This document shows positions 1-9,500 of a DNA stretch of 64,000 nucleotides, piece after piece (within the stretch, counting starts at the first letter, position 1; every line of letters begins with the position of its first letter). The translations under genes and the position numbers were made by a program. This DNA is from Allobosea sp. Root381 (GTDB lineage Bacteria; Pseudomonadota; Alphaproteobacteria; Rhizobiales; Beijerinckiaceae): positions 115,477 to 179,476 of the forward strand of contig NZ_LMJT01000043.1 in NCBI RefSeq assembly GCF_001429395.1, written 5' to 3'. The notes under the pieces were generated by a model. It saw only the letters and a list, made by a program, of their open reading frames with translations. It was not told where the DNA came from and did not search any database.

Positions 1-1
1 G

Positions 2-1225
2 GCCGTCGGCGTCGCCGTCGCGGAGGTCAACCTCAAATTCATCTGGGACGTGATCGCGGCGATCCGGGTGGGGCGGACCGGCGAGGCCTTCGTGCTCGAC
101 CGGCCGGGCCGCCTGATCGCCCATCCCGATATCAGCCTGGTGCTGCGGGCGGACGACACCGCGACGCTGCCACTGCGGGAACTGCGGGCGTCCATCCTCG
201 CCCGGCCCGGGGAGGCGATCACCGGGCGCGACCTGTCGGGCGACGAGGTGCTGGCGGCGATGGCGCCGATCTCCGGGGTCGGCTGGAGCGTGCTGGTCAA
301 GCAGCCCGCAGCAGAAGCCTTCGGGCCGATCTATGTCGCCTTGTGGCGCACGCTCGGCCTGCTCATCGCCGGGGCGGTTCTGGCAGCAGGGCTGGCCTAC
401 TGGCTCACCCAGCGCATGCTCGGGCCGATCCGGCTTCTGGAGGACGGGGTCGCCCGGATCGGCGCCGGGCAGTTCGACCACCGCATCGAGCTCGCCACGG
501 GCGACGAATTCGGGCGGCTCGCGGCCCGCTTCAACGAAATGGCCGGTGAGCTCGCGGTTTCGCAGGAGCGTTCGGAACGCATCGGGCGCCTGAGGCGCTT
601 TCTCGCGCCACAGGTGGCCGAACTGGTCGAGCGTACCGGCGACGACCATGTGCTCGACGGCCGGCGCGTCGAGGTCGTGGTGGTGTTCTGCGACCTGCGC
701 GGCTTCACCGCCTTCTCGGGCCGCACCGAGCCCGACACGGTGATCGATCTGCTGGACGAGTATTACGGCGCGCTGGAACGCGTGGTGAGCGCCCATGGCG
801 CAACGCTGACCAACTTCTCCGGCGACGGCGCGATGGTGCTGGTCAACGCGCCGGTGCCGCTTCCCGATCCTGCACTGGTCGCCATGGAGATGGCGGGTGC
901 AATGCAGAGAGCCGTCCAGAAGCTGCTCGCCGACCGGCATGCCCTCGACCACCGGCTCGGCTTCGGCGTCGGCCTTGCGATGGGGCTGGCGACGGTAGGG
1001 CGGATCGGATCGGAGGGACGGCTCGACTACACCGCGATCGGCAATGTCGTGAATCTCGCGGCCCGGCTGTGCTCGAGCGCAGGCGACGGCGAAATCCTCG
1101 TCAACCGGGCCCTCGCCGAAGCGGTCGGGGCCCGCCGCCCCCTGATCCAGCTGGAGTCGCGGGACCTGAAAGGTTTCGACCGCCCCATCACCGTCTTCGC
1201 CGCCGGCAGCGCGGCCGGGACGTAG
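2..1225 (+). CDS. Membrane sensor with HAMP and class III adenylate/guanylate cyclase domain (5' end cut by window)
   Basis: The reading frame is open to the first base, so the gene starts outside the window. The GTG at 50 is internal: the codons before it (AVAEVNLKFIWD) look like the end of an extracytoplasmic Cache sensor domain. Counting from that GTG, residues 1-90 finish the sensor, about 94-118 form a membrane segment, about 120-175 a HAMP linker, and about 200-385 the cyclase. Metal-binding Asp lies in FCDLRGFT and again in FSGDG, and DYTAIGNVVNLAARL is the typical second half of the active site. The position that is Lys in many adenylate cyclases (KFIGDG) is Asn here (NFSGDG), so nucleotide preference is uncertain. 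It would turn a periplasmic signal into cAMP or cGMP. A Crp/Fnr gene converges on it 12 bases downstream. Confidence 0.88.
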   Translation, partial: AVGVAVAEVNLKFIWDVIAAIRVGRTGEAFVLDRPGRLIAHPDISLVLRADDTATLPLRELRASILARPGEAITGRDLSGDEVLAAMAPISGVGWSVLVKQPAAEAFGPIYVALWRTLGLLIAGAVLAAGLAYWLTQRMLGPIRLLEDGVARIGAGQFDHRIELATGDEFGRLAARFNEMAGELAVSQERSERIGRLRRFLAPQVAELVERTGDDHVLDGRRVEVVVVFCDLRGFTAFSGRTEPDTVIDLLDEYYGALERVVSAHGATLTNFSGDGAMVLVNAPVPLPDPALVAMEMAGAMQRAVQKLLADRHALDHRLGFGVGLAMGLATVGRIGSEGRLDYTAIGNVVNLAARLCSSAGDGEILVNRALAEAVGARRPLIQLESRDLKGFDRPITVFAAGSAAGT

Positions 1226-1237
1226 ATCGCGGTGCAC

Positions 1238-1921
1238 TCAGACAGCGCCGATCCGCGCGAGGCGGCGGACATGCTCGATGTCGTGGATCACCAGCCGTCC
1301 GCGCCCGAGCGAGAGAATGCCGCTGCGCTTCCAGCTCTGGAGTTGGCGGTTCACCGTCTCGCGCGTCACGCCGGTGAGCGATGCCAGCTCCTCCTGCGAG
1401 GCATGGACCTCGCTGCCATAGTCGATGGCGAGCGCAAGAATGCGCCGGGCGAGCCGCGTCTCGGCAGGGAGGAAGGTCGTCTCCTGCATGCGCTCGATCA
1501 CGTCGCGCAGCCGGGCGCAGAGAAGCTCGATGAGATGCAGCGCGATCGCGGGCTCGCCCTCGAGCAGGCCGAGGAAGTCGCGCCGCGGCAGGAAGAGCAT
1601 CTCGGTGCTTTCCAGCGCCACCGCATCGGCGGTCCGGGAGCGGCCGTCGAGCAGCGCGATCTCGCCGAAGACGTCACCGGCGCCGAGCAGGTTCATCGTC
1701 ATCTGCTGCCCGAGATCGTCGGTCGTGCCGATGCGGATCAGGCCTCGCCGGATGGCATAAAGCCCGTCGCTCGCGTCACCCTTCAGGAAGAGGACCGCCC
1801 GCGCCGCGAGATGCTGCGGCCGGCAGATGCCGGCGATCCTGTCGAGCGTATCCTGGGCCAGGCCGGCGAAGAACGGGTTCGCCGACAACAGGCTCGCAAT
1901 GCGGCGGGGGTCATCGTTCAT
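1238..1921 (-). CDS. Crp/Fnr family transcriptional regulator
   Basis: A 227-residue protein. I chose the ATG at 1921 because a GAGG ribosome site lies just upstream and the protein then begins right before the effector domain; an upstream extension to 2002 is possible but has no support. Residues about 10-130 form a cyclic-nucleotide-binding beta-roll (FGEIALLDGRSRTADAVA, the phosphate-binding cassette region). The C-terminal part holds a winged helix with recognition helix SLTGVTRETVNRQLQSW. The FGE(I/L)(A/S)LL...R(S/T)A signature is of the cAMP-binding type, which fits the two neighbouring cyclases. There is no Cys cluster of the Fnr type. Regulated genes cannot be told from the sequence. 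Confidence 0.9.
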   Translation of the reverse strand: MNDDPRRIASLLSANPFFAGLAQDTLDRIAGICRPQHLAARAVLFLKGDASDGLYAIRRGLIRIGTTDDLGQQMTMNLLGAGDVFGEIALLDGRSRTADAVALESTEMLFLPRRDFLGLLEGEPAIALHLIELLCARLRDVIERMQETTFLPAETRLARRILALAIDYGSEVHASQEELASLTGVTRETVNRQLQSWKRSGILSLGRGRLVIHDIEHVRRLARIGAV

Positions 1922-2079
1922 TCCGCGACCTCGAGGTTCGAGCTTTTTGAACCACCTGACGTTAAGTGAGACAGCGCACAGAACATGCGGCCGGATCGGC
2001 ACAGAAATCCATCGCGATCAGCAGCCGCGGCCGGCTTCCACGGTCCCGGCGAGCGCCGATCGGAGAGTGGAGCCTGACC

Positions 2080-2340
2080 ATGCACCATGCCACGGATCGA
2101 TATCTGACGCCCCTGACCCTAGCAGCCCAGGAACCCCTTCGCGACGACGCAGCGTCCCCGCGGCGAGGCGAATGCCCTTTTCTGGCCAGGCTTTCGCGCG
2201 CGGCCGGACGGCTGCGCCGCCGCTTCATCGGCAGCGCGGACAGCCGGCGGGCGCGCCTTCAGCCGGAGCCGCTCGACGACAACACGCTGAACGACATCGG
2301 AATGCCGCGCATCGAGATGCTGTTCAGCGGCCCGAAATAA
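2080..2340 (+). CDS. Small DUF1127-like basic protein
   Basis: An 86-residue arginine-rich protein. The start at 2080 (MHHATDRYL) is preceded by GGAG-type sequence at 2062-2071; the open frame extends further upstream without a better start. The C-terminal third, LDDNTLNDIGMPRIEM, matches the end of DUF1127 (YjiS-like) proteins, where a short segment (L.D..L.DIG..R.E) is the conserved mark. Short DUF1127 proteins in alphaproteobacteria have been linked to phosphate and RNA turnover responses, but no function can be assigned here. It lies between the divergent crp gene and the cyclase. Confidence 0.6.
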   Translation: MHHATDRYLTPLTLAAQEPLRDDAASPRRGECPFLARLSRAAGRLRRRFIGSADSRRARLQPEPLDDNTLNDIGMPRIEMLFSGPK

Positions 2341-2411
2341 CGACCGCCGGCGCGGCTTGTCCCGATAAGGCGCGCCGCAAAGGGCCGCAGCCGGCAGGCC
2401 GCCCATTCCTC

Positions 2412-2474
2412 CGGAAACGCGGACAGCTGCGTTTCCGCGCGCTTCCCCATATGCCGGATGGACCAGCATATGGG
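2412..2474. other. Two hairpins ahead of the second cyclase gene
   Basis: In the 236-base gap between the DUF1127-like gene and the cyclase there are two inverted repeats: CGGAAACGC at 2412-2420 pairing with 2429-2437, and CCCATATGC at 2446-2454 pairing with 2466-2474 across an 11-base loop. Neither is followed by a T-run, so they are not classic terminators. They could be binding sites or leader structures. Confidence 0.4.
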
Positions 2475-2576
2475 TGGACCGCGCAGAGCTCTCATGCCAG
2501 CATCCTGCAAGGCTTGATGCACTGGCAATCCCGACCGGCACGGACCGGGCTCGGCTGTGAGAGCTTCGTAGCGACG

Positions 2577-4325
2577 ATGCGACGCCATCTGACCGCCATC
2601 CTCGCAGCCGACGTCGTCGGGTATATGCGTCTGAGCGAGGCGGCCGAGGAGCCGACTCATCAACGCCTGATGAGCCTGCGCGCCAGCCTGATCGAGCCGC
2701 ATGCACACGAGCATGGCGGGCGCATCGTCAAGAACACGGGCGACGGCTTCCTGGCGACGTTCGACAGCCCCGCGGGCGCGACGCATTGCGCCCTCTCGCT
2801 GCAGCGCGCGCTCTCCGCCGCGACGCAGGACCAGCCCCTGGCCCTGCGCATCGCCTTTCGGATGGGCATCCACCTCGCCGACGTCATCGTCGAGGACGAG
2901 GACATCTTCGGCGACGGCGTCAACATCGCGGCGAGGCTGCAATCCTATGCCGAGCCGGGCGGCGTCATCGTGTCGGAAGCGATCTTCCGGCTGCTCGACG
3001 AGCCGGCGAGGGGGCTCGGTCTCGATATGGGCGAGATCTTCCTGCGCAATCACCGGCAGCCCGTCCGCGTCTTCGCCCTGCGCGCCGACCCGGCGGCCGC
3101 GCCGGCGCGCAAGATCGGGGAGGAGGCGGTCGGCACCGACGCGCGGGCGTCCATCGCGGTGCTGCCCTTCCGGATGAGCGCGGTGCACAAGAGCCATCTC
3201 GCGGATGGCGTGGTCGATTCCATCATCCAGTCGCTGTCCGGCCTCAAGGACCTCTTCGTGATCTCGCGCGGATCGACGCTGGAATACGGCCGGCGGCGGA
3301 TCGACCCCGTGGCCGTCGGCCGCAAACTCGGCGTCCGCTACGTGATGGACGGCTCGGTTGCCTTGTCGGAAGGGCGGATCCGGATCAGCACCGAGCTGAT
3401 CGCGAACGAGAACGGTGCCGTGATCAGCGCCGACCACTATGACGGCGAGGTCCGCGAACTGTTCGAGCTGCAGGACCGCATCTCGCTGAAGCTCGTCCGG
3501 ACGATCGCGCCGCATATCCGCGAGCGCGAGCTGCGGCAGGCGCTGCGCAAGCACCCGCAGAACATGACCGCCTACGACCTGCTGCTCCAGGCACTCGACC
3601 TGCTCTACAAGATGGATGTCGACAGCTTCGCGCGGGCGCGCGGCCTGCTTCAGCAGGCGATGGTGCTGGACCCGTCCTACGCGCCTTCCTTCACCTATGC
3701 CGCGCTCTGGCATGTCCTGCGCGTCGGCGAGCTCGGCTCGCCGGACCCGGACGGCGATGCGAAGGCCGCCGTCGAGCGCGCCCGGGCGGCGATCGAGCGC
3801 GACGGCAACGACGCCCTCGCGCTTGCCGTCTACGGCCATGTCCAGGCCTATCTGCTGCGCGACAGCGTCACCGCGCTGCGCTTCCTCGACCAGGCGATCG
3901 AGGCGGGGCCCAGCGTCGCGATGGCCTGGACGATGAGCAGCGCGGCGCGCGGCTTCGTCGGCAACGGCCCGCTGGCGGTGCAGCATGGCGAGAACGGACA
4001 GCGCCTGGCGCCGGCCGACCCCTACCGGTTCTGGCACGAGGGCATCCTCGCCCAAGCGCATTACATCGCTGGCGACTACGATCAGGCCGTGAGCTGGGCG
4101 CGCAGCGCCGTCGCCCATAACCCTTCAATCCGCTTTACATTGCGCACGCTTGCGGCAAGCTTGGCCGCAGCCGGCCGGATGACCGAGGCCACCGATGCTG
4201 CCGACCGGCTGATGCGGGTCCAACCCGACTTCCGCCTGACAGCCTATGCGCCGCGCTGCCCCTTCGCCCAGCCGATCCTCGAGCAATGGATCGGGCATCT
4301 GCGGGAAGCGGGACTGCCCAACTGA
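2577..4325 (+). CDS. Class III adenylate cyclase with TolB-like and TPR region
   Basis: A 582-residue soluble protein. The frame is open back to 1827, but MRRHLTAILAADVVGYMRL at 2577 is the usual N-terminus of this family, so the extra upstream codons are not coding. Residues about 1-165 are the cyclase domain, with metal Asp in LAADVVGY and KNTGDGF (both the adenine-recognising Lys and the Asp present) and FGDGVNIAARL. Residues about 185-325 begin SIAVLPF, a TolB N-terminal-like domain, and residues about 330-575 are helical TPR repeats. This architecture is common in Rhizobiales and makes cAMP in response to unknown cytoplasmic cues. Confidence 0.9.
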   Translation: MRRHLTAILAADVVGYMRLSEAAEEPTHQRLMSLRASLIEPHAHEHGGRIVKNTGDGFLATFDSPAGATHCALSLQRALSAATQDQPLALRIAFRMGIHLADVIVEDEDIFGDGVNIAARLQSYAEPGGVIVSEAIFRLLDEPARGLGLDMGEIFLRNHRQPVRVFALRADPAAAPARKIGEEAVGTDARASIAVLPFRMSAVHKSHLADGVVDSIIQSLSGLKDLFVISRGSTLEYGRRRIDPVAVGRKLGVRYVMDGSVALSEGRIRISTELIANENGAVISADHYDGEVRELFELQDRISLKLVRTIAPHIRERELRQALRKHPQNMTAYDLLLQALDLLYKMDVDSFARARGLLQQAMVLDPSYAPSFTYAALWHVLRVGELGSPDPDGDAKAAVERARAAIERDGNDALALAVYGHVQAYLLRDSVTALRFLDQAIEAGPSVAMAWTMSSAARGFVGNGPLAVQHGENGQRLAPADPYRFWHEGILAQAHYIAGDYDQAVSWARSAVAHNPSIRFTLRTLAASLAAAGRMTEATDAADRLMRVQPDFRLTAYAPRCPFAQPILEQWIGHLREAGLPN

Positions 4326-4392
4326 GCCGACGCCGACCGCCTGAGCCGAAGCCTGACGACCTTGCCGCAACAGCAATCGTGGGGGGCGAGCC

Positions 4393-5418
4393 ATGACCGG
4401 CAACACCGGAAATACGGGCAATACCGGCAACACCGGAAACGCAGGCATCAGCGGGGACATGGGAGGCGGCTGGTTCGTGCCCGACAGGGCCGACTTCCCC
4501 TTCGTGATGGAGAGCCATCCGGCCGGCCTGCCGGCGCAGGGGCGCATCCGCGACCTGCGCCGGACGGTGCATATCCGCAGGGAGCCCGATACGGCCGCCG
4601 GCAAGATCAAGTTCCGCAGCGACGACGACGATCAGGCACCGTCGGTTCCGTTCGACGACAACAACTGGGGCGCTCGCTGGTATGCCTTCAAGGTGCTGGC
4701 GCATTTCGCCCGTACCTGGGACCCGGAGCCACTCTACCAGCCGTTGGCGGACATCCTTCTCGCGCTCAACGGCGCCGTCGATCCCGCTGACGCAACTTCG
4801 CCGACGAAGCAGGAGGCTGAGATCGTCGCACTCTGCGCGATGGCGCGCGACGAGCGCGCCTCGGCCATGGGCGAGATACTGAGCCAGGATGTCGAGTTCA
4901 TCACGGCCTTCATGGAATTGCTGGCGATGACGCCCGGATCGCATCCGAAGACCTTCCGGGTGCTGCACATCGCCAGCCTGCTCGCCTCCTACGCCGCGCT
5001 GCACTTCAAGCACGCGTTCAACCGGCCCCGGCCCTCCTGGGAATGCCCCGCGCTGCTGCCGCCAGTGCCCGTGCCGGGGCATTCGGCCTATCCGAGCGGA
5101 CACGCGACGCAGGCCTGGCTGAGTGCCCTTTGCATCGGCCATGTGCTCGACATCGTGCATCCGCCGCTGCCCGACGCCGACATCAAGGCCCTGACGGAGT
5201 CGGCAAAGGTGCTGGCATACCGCATCGCGCGCAACCGCGAGATCGCCGGCCTGCATTTCCCGAGCGATTCCGCCGCAGGTCGGCTGCTGGCGCAAGCGGT
5301 TTTCGACATCCTGATCGCCTGCCCAAGCGCACCGCTCCACTATGCCAACCAGCCTTTCGGCGATGCCGTCATCGCTGCGGCGCGGCGGGAATGGACGCCG
5401 GACAGGAGTTTCCCATGA
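4393..5418 (+). CDS. PAP2 / vanadium-haloperoxidase superfamily protein
   Basis: A 341-residue protein with the three-part PAP2 phosphatase signature: K206-x6-R213-P214 (KHAFNRPRP), PSGH at 234-237 and R282-x5-H288 (NREIAGLH). These residues bind phosphate or vanadate. It has no clear membrane segments, so it resembles soluble bacterial acid phosphatases or vanadium haloperoxidases rather than lipid phosphatases. The N-terminus is a low-complexity run of Gly-Asn-Thr triplets (residues 2-16) and has no typical signal peptide. It overlaps the next gene by ATGA, so the two are probably co-translated. The exact substrate is unknown. Confidence 0.8.
   Translation: MTGNTGNTGNTGNTGNAGISGDMGGGWFVPDRADFPFVMESHPAGLPAQGRIRDLRRTVHIRREPDTAAGKIKFRSDDDDQAPSVPFDDNNWGARWYAFKVLAHFARTWDPEPLYQPLADILLALNGAVDPADATSPTKQEAEIVALCAMARDERASAMGEILSQDVEFITAFMELLAMTPGSHPKTFRVLHIASLLASYAALHFKHAFNRPRPSWECPALLPPVPVPGHSAYPSGHATQAWLSALCIGHVLDIVHPPLPDADIKALTESAKVLAYRIARNREIAGLHFPSDSAAGRLLAQAVFDILIACPSAPLHYANQPFGDAVIAAARREWTPDRSFP
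4396..4440 (+). repeat. 9-base tandem repeat encoding Thr-Gly-Asn triplets
   Basis: Right after the start codon of the PAP2 gene the DNA repeats a nine-base unit (ACCGGCAAC and variants) about five times, encoding TGN five times in a row. Such short in-frame arrays can change length by slippage without shifting the frame. Confidence 0.75.
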
Positions 5419-6446
5419 CCGCCGGTCAGCACGGCGCACGCAGTGGAACGGCGACGTCGCGCGTCATCCGGATCGAAACCTTCGGCGTGCCGGATGCCGA
5501 TTTCGAGCCCGCCCGCGCATCCGACAGCGAGCTCGAGCGCTTCGGCTTGCCCACCCGCAAGGCGATGCGCGCGAATCCGCTGGCAGCGGCGTTCCGCGAT
5601 GCCTTCCTGCAGCGGCCCGCCAGTGGCCGGCCGCTGCGCTTCCGTGCCGCCCTGCCCTGGCCCGTCGCGCCGGCGCCGGCGCCGATCACGCGGGGCGTCG
5701 CGGCGATCGCCTCGCAACCGGCGCAGAAGAGCGCCAACTGGTCCGGCGGCTATGTGACCCCGCGGGACGGGCAGAGTTTCGCTTCGGTGATGGGCCGCTG
5801 GAGGGTGCCGACCGTCTCCGTGCCGCTCGGCGGGAGCGAACCGGAATATCGCAGCTCGACCTGGATCGGCCTCGACGGCCAGCGCTTCTATCTCGACGCG
5901 TCGCTGCCACAGATCGGCACGAAGCAGCAATGCTGGCCCGGTTCGCCACGCAGGCAGCGCTATCGCACCTGGTTCCAGTGGTGGGCCCGCGGCCAGGCGA
6001 CGGAGGAGCAGCCCCTGCGCCTGGCGATCTGCCCGGGCGACGAGGTCAGCGCGGTCATCACGGTGTTCGACGAGACATCCGTGATCTGCAACCTCAAGAA
6101 CGAGACCCGAGGGCTGATGCTGGAAGCCTTCCGAGCCTTCGCGCCCGGCCCCTGCCGCATCAGCGGCGCGACGGCCGAATGGATCATGGAGCGCCCGAGC
6201 CCGGACGGGGCGGATGGCTGGGACGCCTTTCCCCTGCCCGTCTTCACGCCGTTCGCCTTCACCGGCTGCATCGCCGAGTCGCAAGCCTGGGGCAGCACCG
6301 CCCTGCAAGACCGCGACCTGGAGGGAGCGCGGTCGATCCGGATGTACGAGATCGTTCCCCATCCGACGCAGGTTCGCACGATTTCGACAGCGCACCGCGT
6401 GCTCTTGCCGGTACAGAAGCTCGAACTGGAGTATGTTTCGCCGTAG
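5415..6446 (+). CDS. G1-family (eqolisin-like) glutamic peptidase
   Basis: A 343-residue protein starting at an ATG that overlaps the stop of the PAP2 gene. From residue about 108 it shows the G1 peptidase pattern: NWSGGYV, W-x-VP, STWIGLDG, then a Gln in LPQIGTKQQC (Q166) and the Glu in AEWIMERP (E255). A Gln/Glu pair is catalytic in fungal eqolisins. The first 105 residues may be a propeptide, but no standard signal peptide is visible. Bacterial members are little characterised; secretion and acid pH optimum are assumptions from the fungal enzymes. Coupling to the PAP2 protein suggests a joint role. Confidence 0.75.
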   Translation: MTAGQHGARSGTATSRVIRIETFGVPDADFEPARASDSELERFGLPTRKAMRANPLAAAFRDAFLQRPASGRPLRFRAALPWPVAPAPAPITRGVAAIASQPAQKSANWSGGYVTPRDGQSFASVMGRWRVPTVSVPLGGSEPEYRSSTWIGLDGQRFYLDASLPQIGTKQQCWPGSPRRQRYRTWFQWWARGQATEEQPLRLAICPGDEVSAVITVFDETSVICNLKNETRGLMLEAFRAFAPGPCRISGATAEWIMERPSPDGADGWDAFPLPVFTPFAFTGCIAESQAWGSTALQDRDLEGARSIRMYEIVPHPTQVRTISTAHRVLLPVQKLELEYVSP

Positions 6447-6506
6447 CGTCACCGTCTTTCCGGCCATTCGCGAAGCGACGAATCCGGAATGACAGCGGGC
6501 GTCAGG

Positions 6507-9500
6507 TCACACGCTCCTGCCGCTGCCCGAGCGCTCCTGCTGCCCGGCGCTCGCCGCGTTGTCGCGCAGCCGCTTGACCATCAGCCGCGTGACCGAAAGC
6601 GCCATCTGCGGGAATTCCGCGAGCAGCGCGAGGAAGACATCCTTGCGCAGCCTCAGCGCCTCGATCTCCGACGTCGCGACCACGCTGGCCGAGCGGGGAT
6701 CGTCCGTGACCAGCCCCATCTCGCCGACGATGGCGTTCTGCGCCACCTGCGAGACGCGCAGCGGGCCGTCCCCGGCATCGATCACCACATCGGCCGTGCC
6801 GGAGAGCAGGACATAGGCCGCATCCGACTCGTCGCCCTGGCGAAACAGCACGTCCCCCGCCGCGAAGACGGTGCGTTCGGCGGTGAAGGCGAGGAGCTTC
6901 AGCCGCGCCGTATCGAGACCGGCGAAGATGGGCACGCGCCGCAGCACGCGGATTTCGTCATTATCCGCCCGCTCTTCGGCAACGGGCGCCTGCCCCTCGG
7001 CCGCGGCCGGACGCACCGCCGCCAGGCGCGGCCCCTCGAAGGCGATGTGGAGATCATAGCCGTCGCCCAGCTTTAGCTCGCGGCCGGCGACGACGAGGCT
7101 CCGGCCCGCCATCGCGGCCCGGATGCGACCGAGGATCTGCCGTGCCTCGGTCCGGCCGAAGGCTCCCAGGGCATTGTCGAGAATGAGCAGTTGCGGCTGC
7201 TTGATCAGGCAGCGCGCCAGCGCGATCTGCGCCTTCATCACCGGGAAAAGCAGCCGTCCGGCGTAGCCCGCCGGCTGCTCCAGCCCACGCCGGTAGATCT
7301 CCCCGTCCAGGCCCAGTTCCGCCAGCGCGTCGCGGATCACCTCGTCGGCCGCGGCATGCGCCACCGGCCCGAACAGGAGGTTTTCGCGCAAGGGCGCCGC
7401 CGGACAGTAATGCTCCGGATCGTAGAAGGCGATCGCATGGGCGGATTCCGTCGAGGCCCTTTTGCGAAAGGCGGCGCGAGCCGCCAGGATCCGCTCCTCG
7501 ACCGCCTCGTCGAGCAGGCCGAGACGGTGCCGCGGCTCGACATAGAGCAGCGAAAGCCCGATCAGCCGGGCGCGGTCTGCCTCGCCCGCCGTGCCGGCCT
7601 CGACGCGAGTGAGTGCGTCCCGATACTCCTCGAAATCCTCTGCCGCGATGAACGAGTACTGCTCGAACAGCACATGGCCGGGGGCGATATCGCGGAAGAT
7701 CTCGAGCATCGTCGCGGCGATCCGCCGCCCGATCCAGGTGAGCGTCTCCGTCAGGCCGAGATCGGCCAGGACCTGCCGCGTCAGGGCGTGGCCAGCGAGG
7801 TTCGCCCCGAGCAGCGCCGGATCGACCGGCACGCCGAAGAGGATATTCTCGCCGATCGTGGCGTTGCGGGCATAGCGGGCCGGATCATAGGGCTCGACCA
7901 CGGCACCAGCGCCGCTTTCAATGAGCCTGTCGCGGATGCGGGCGCGGATCTCGGGAATGCGCCGCACGATGTCGGCCGGGGTTGCGGGATCGAGCTTGGA
8001 GGCGAGCCCGAAGCGGAAGACCGGATCGGCGAGACCGGCGATGCGCAGCACCTCGACCAGTTTCAGCTCGAGCTCGGCCTCGTTCGCCGCATGCGCCCGG
8101 CGCGGATCGATCGTCCAGCCGGCCGGGTTCACGACTTCGGGTGACACCCGGCGCAGGCCGTAGAGGATGTTGTCACGCAGGCTGGCGTCGAGGATGACGG
8201 GTTCCGGCCCGACATAGGCGATGGCGCGGCCGCGCGCCTCCGCCGGCAAGGCCGACAGAGCCAGACCGGCGATGGTTAGCGAGCCTTCGCTGGGCGCGAT
8301 CGCCCCGCCGAGAAGCTGGGCCAGGATGCCCGCGCCTTCGCTCGCCCCGCCGGAGAGAGCGATGTGCCGTTGCAGCGGTAGCGACAGCGATATCCGGTCC
8401 AGCAGGAGGTCGCCGGCGGGGTTCACCACGCTCAGCCCACGCGCCACGATCTCGCCCGTCTCGGGCAGGCGAACCGCGTTCTCGGCGTCCGCGCCGGCTT
8501 CGACCGGCGCAGCGGCGATCAGGGAGAACTGCTCGACCACCTGCTGGAACTTGGCCTCGACATCCAGCCGCTGCTGGTCCCAGTCGATCAGCTCCTTCAC
8601 CGGCGAGGGCAGATCGCGATAGGCGGCGATGACGGCGACGAGCTGGCCGAGATCGAGGCGGCCAGCGAGGGCAAAATAGCCGCCAACGGCGTAGAACAGA
8701 AAGGGCGTAACCTGGGCCAGCAGGTTGTTCAAAGCCTTGACCGCGAATTTGCGCCCATACAGCCGGTAGCGGATGCCGAAGAGCTGCTCCAACCGCTCGG
8801 CGACCTGGCTCTTCTCGACGGCCGAGGTCCCGTGGTTGGCGACTTCCGCCATGGTTTCCACCACCTCGCCGACCTTGCCGGCGAAAGCCCGTGATGCGAT
8901 CTGCCGCTGCCTGCCGAGGCGGATCTGCTCGCGCCGCAGACGCGGAATCAGGACGCCCTGGAGCAGGATCATGCCGACGGCGATCAGCCCGAGCGCGAGG
9001 TTCTGCAGCAGGATGAAAGCGATCGCCGTCAAAGCCTGGCCGGCGAGGAGGACCGGCTGCACGAAGGCATCGCCGACGAAACCGCCGATCGGCTCGACCT
9101 CGTCCTTGATGATCGTCGCAGCCTCCGACGGCCTGATGCGCCGCAGCGCCTCGGGCCTGGTGTTCAGCACGGCCGAGAACAGGTCGAGGCGCAGGCGCTG
9201 CAGCAGGCGCTCGCCGAGCGCGCCCTTGCGCATGTTGATGACGTATTTGAAGGCGCCGTTGATCAGGACCAGCAGCAGGAAGAGCCCGCACAGCGCGAAG
9301 AGATAGGACAGCCTGTCGAGCCCGATTCCCTCGAACAGGGTCCGCGGGCCGCCGAGCCAGTCCGGCAGCGGCAGGGCGACCCGGAACAGCCTCGCCGTCT
9401 CCCCCGCTTCGGCAAAGGCCCGCCCCTGCAGCGCGTCCGTGATGATGTATCGCGGCACGTCGAGGGAGAAATAATAGAACGGGAACGACAGGACGACGAA

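Noticed and set aside
1827..2576. N-terminal extension of the second cyclase by 250 codons
   Set aside because: It would run through the crp promoter, the DUF1127-like gene and two hairpins; the family N-terminus lies at 2577.
2259..4118. A 619-codon antisense frame opposite the second cyclase
   Set aside because: Shadow of a well-supported gene; no domain.
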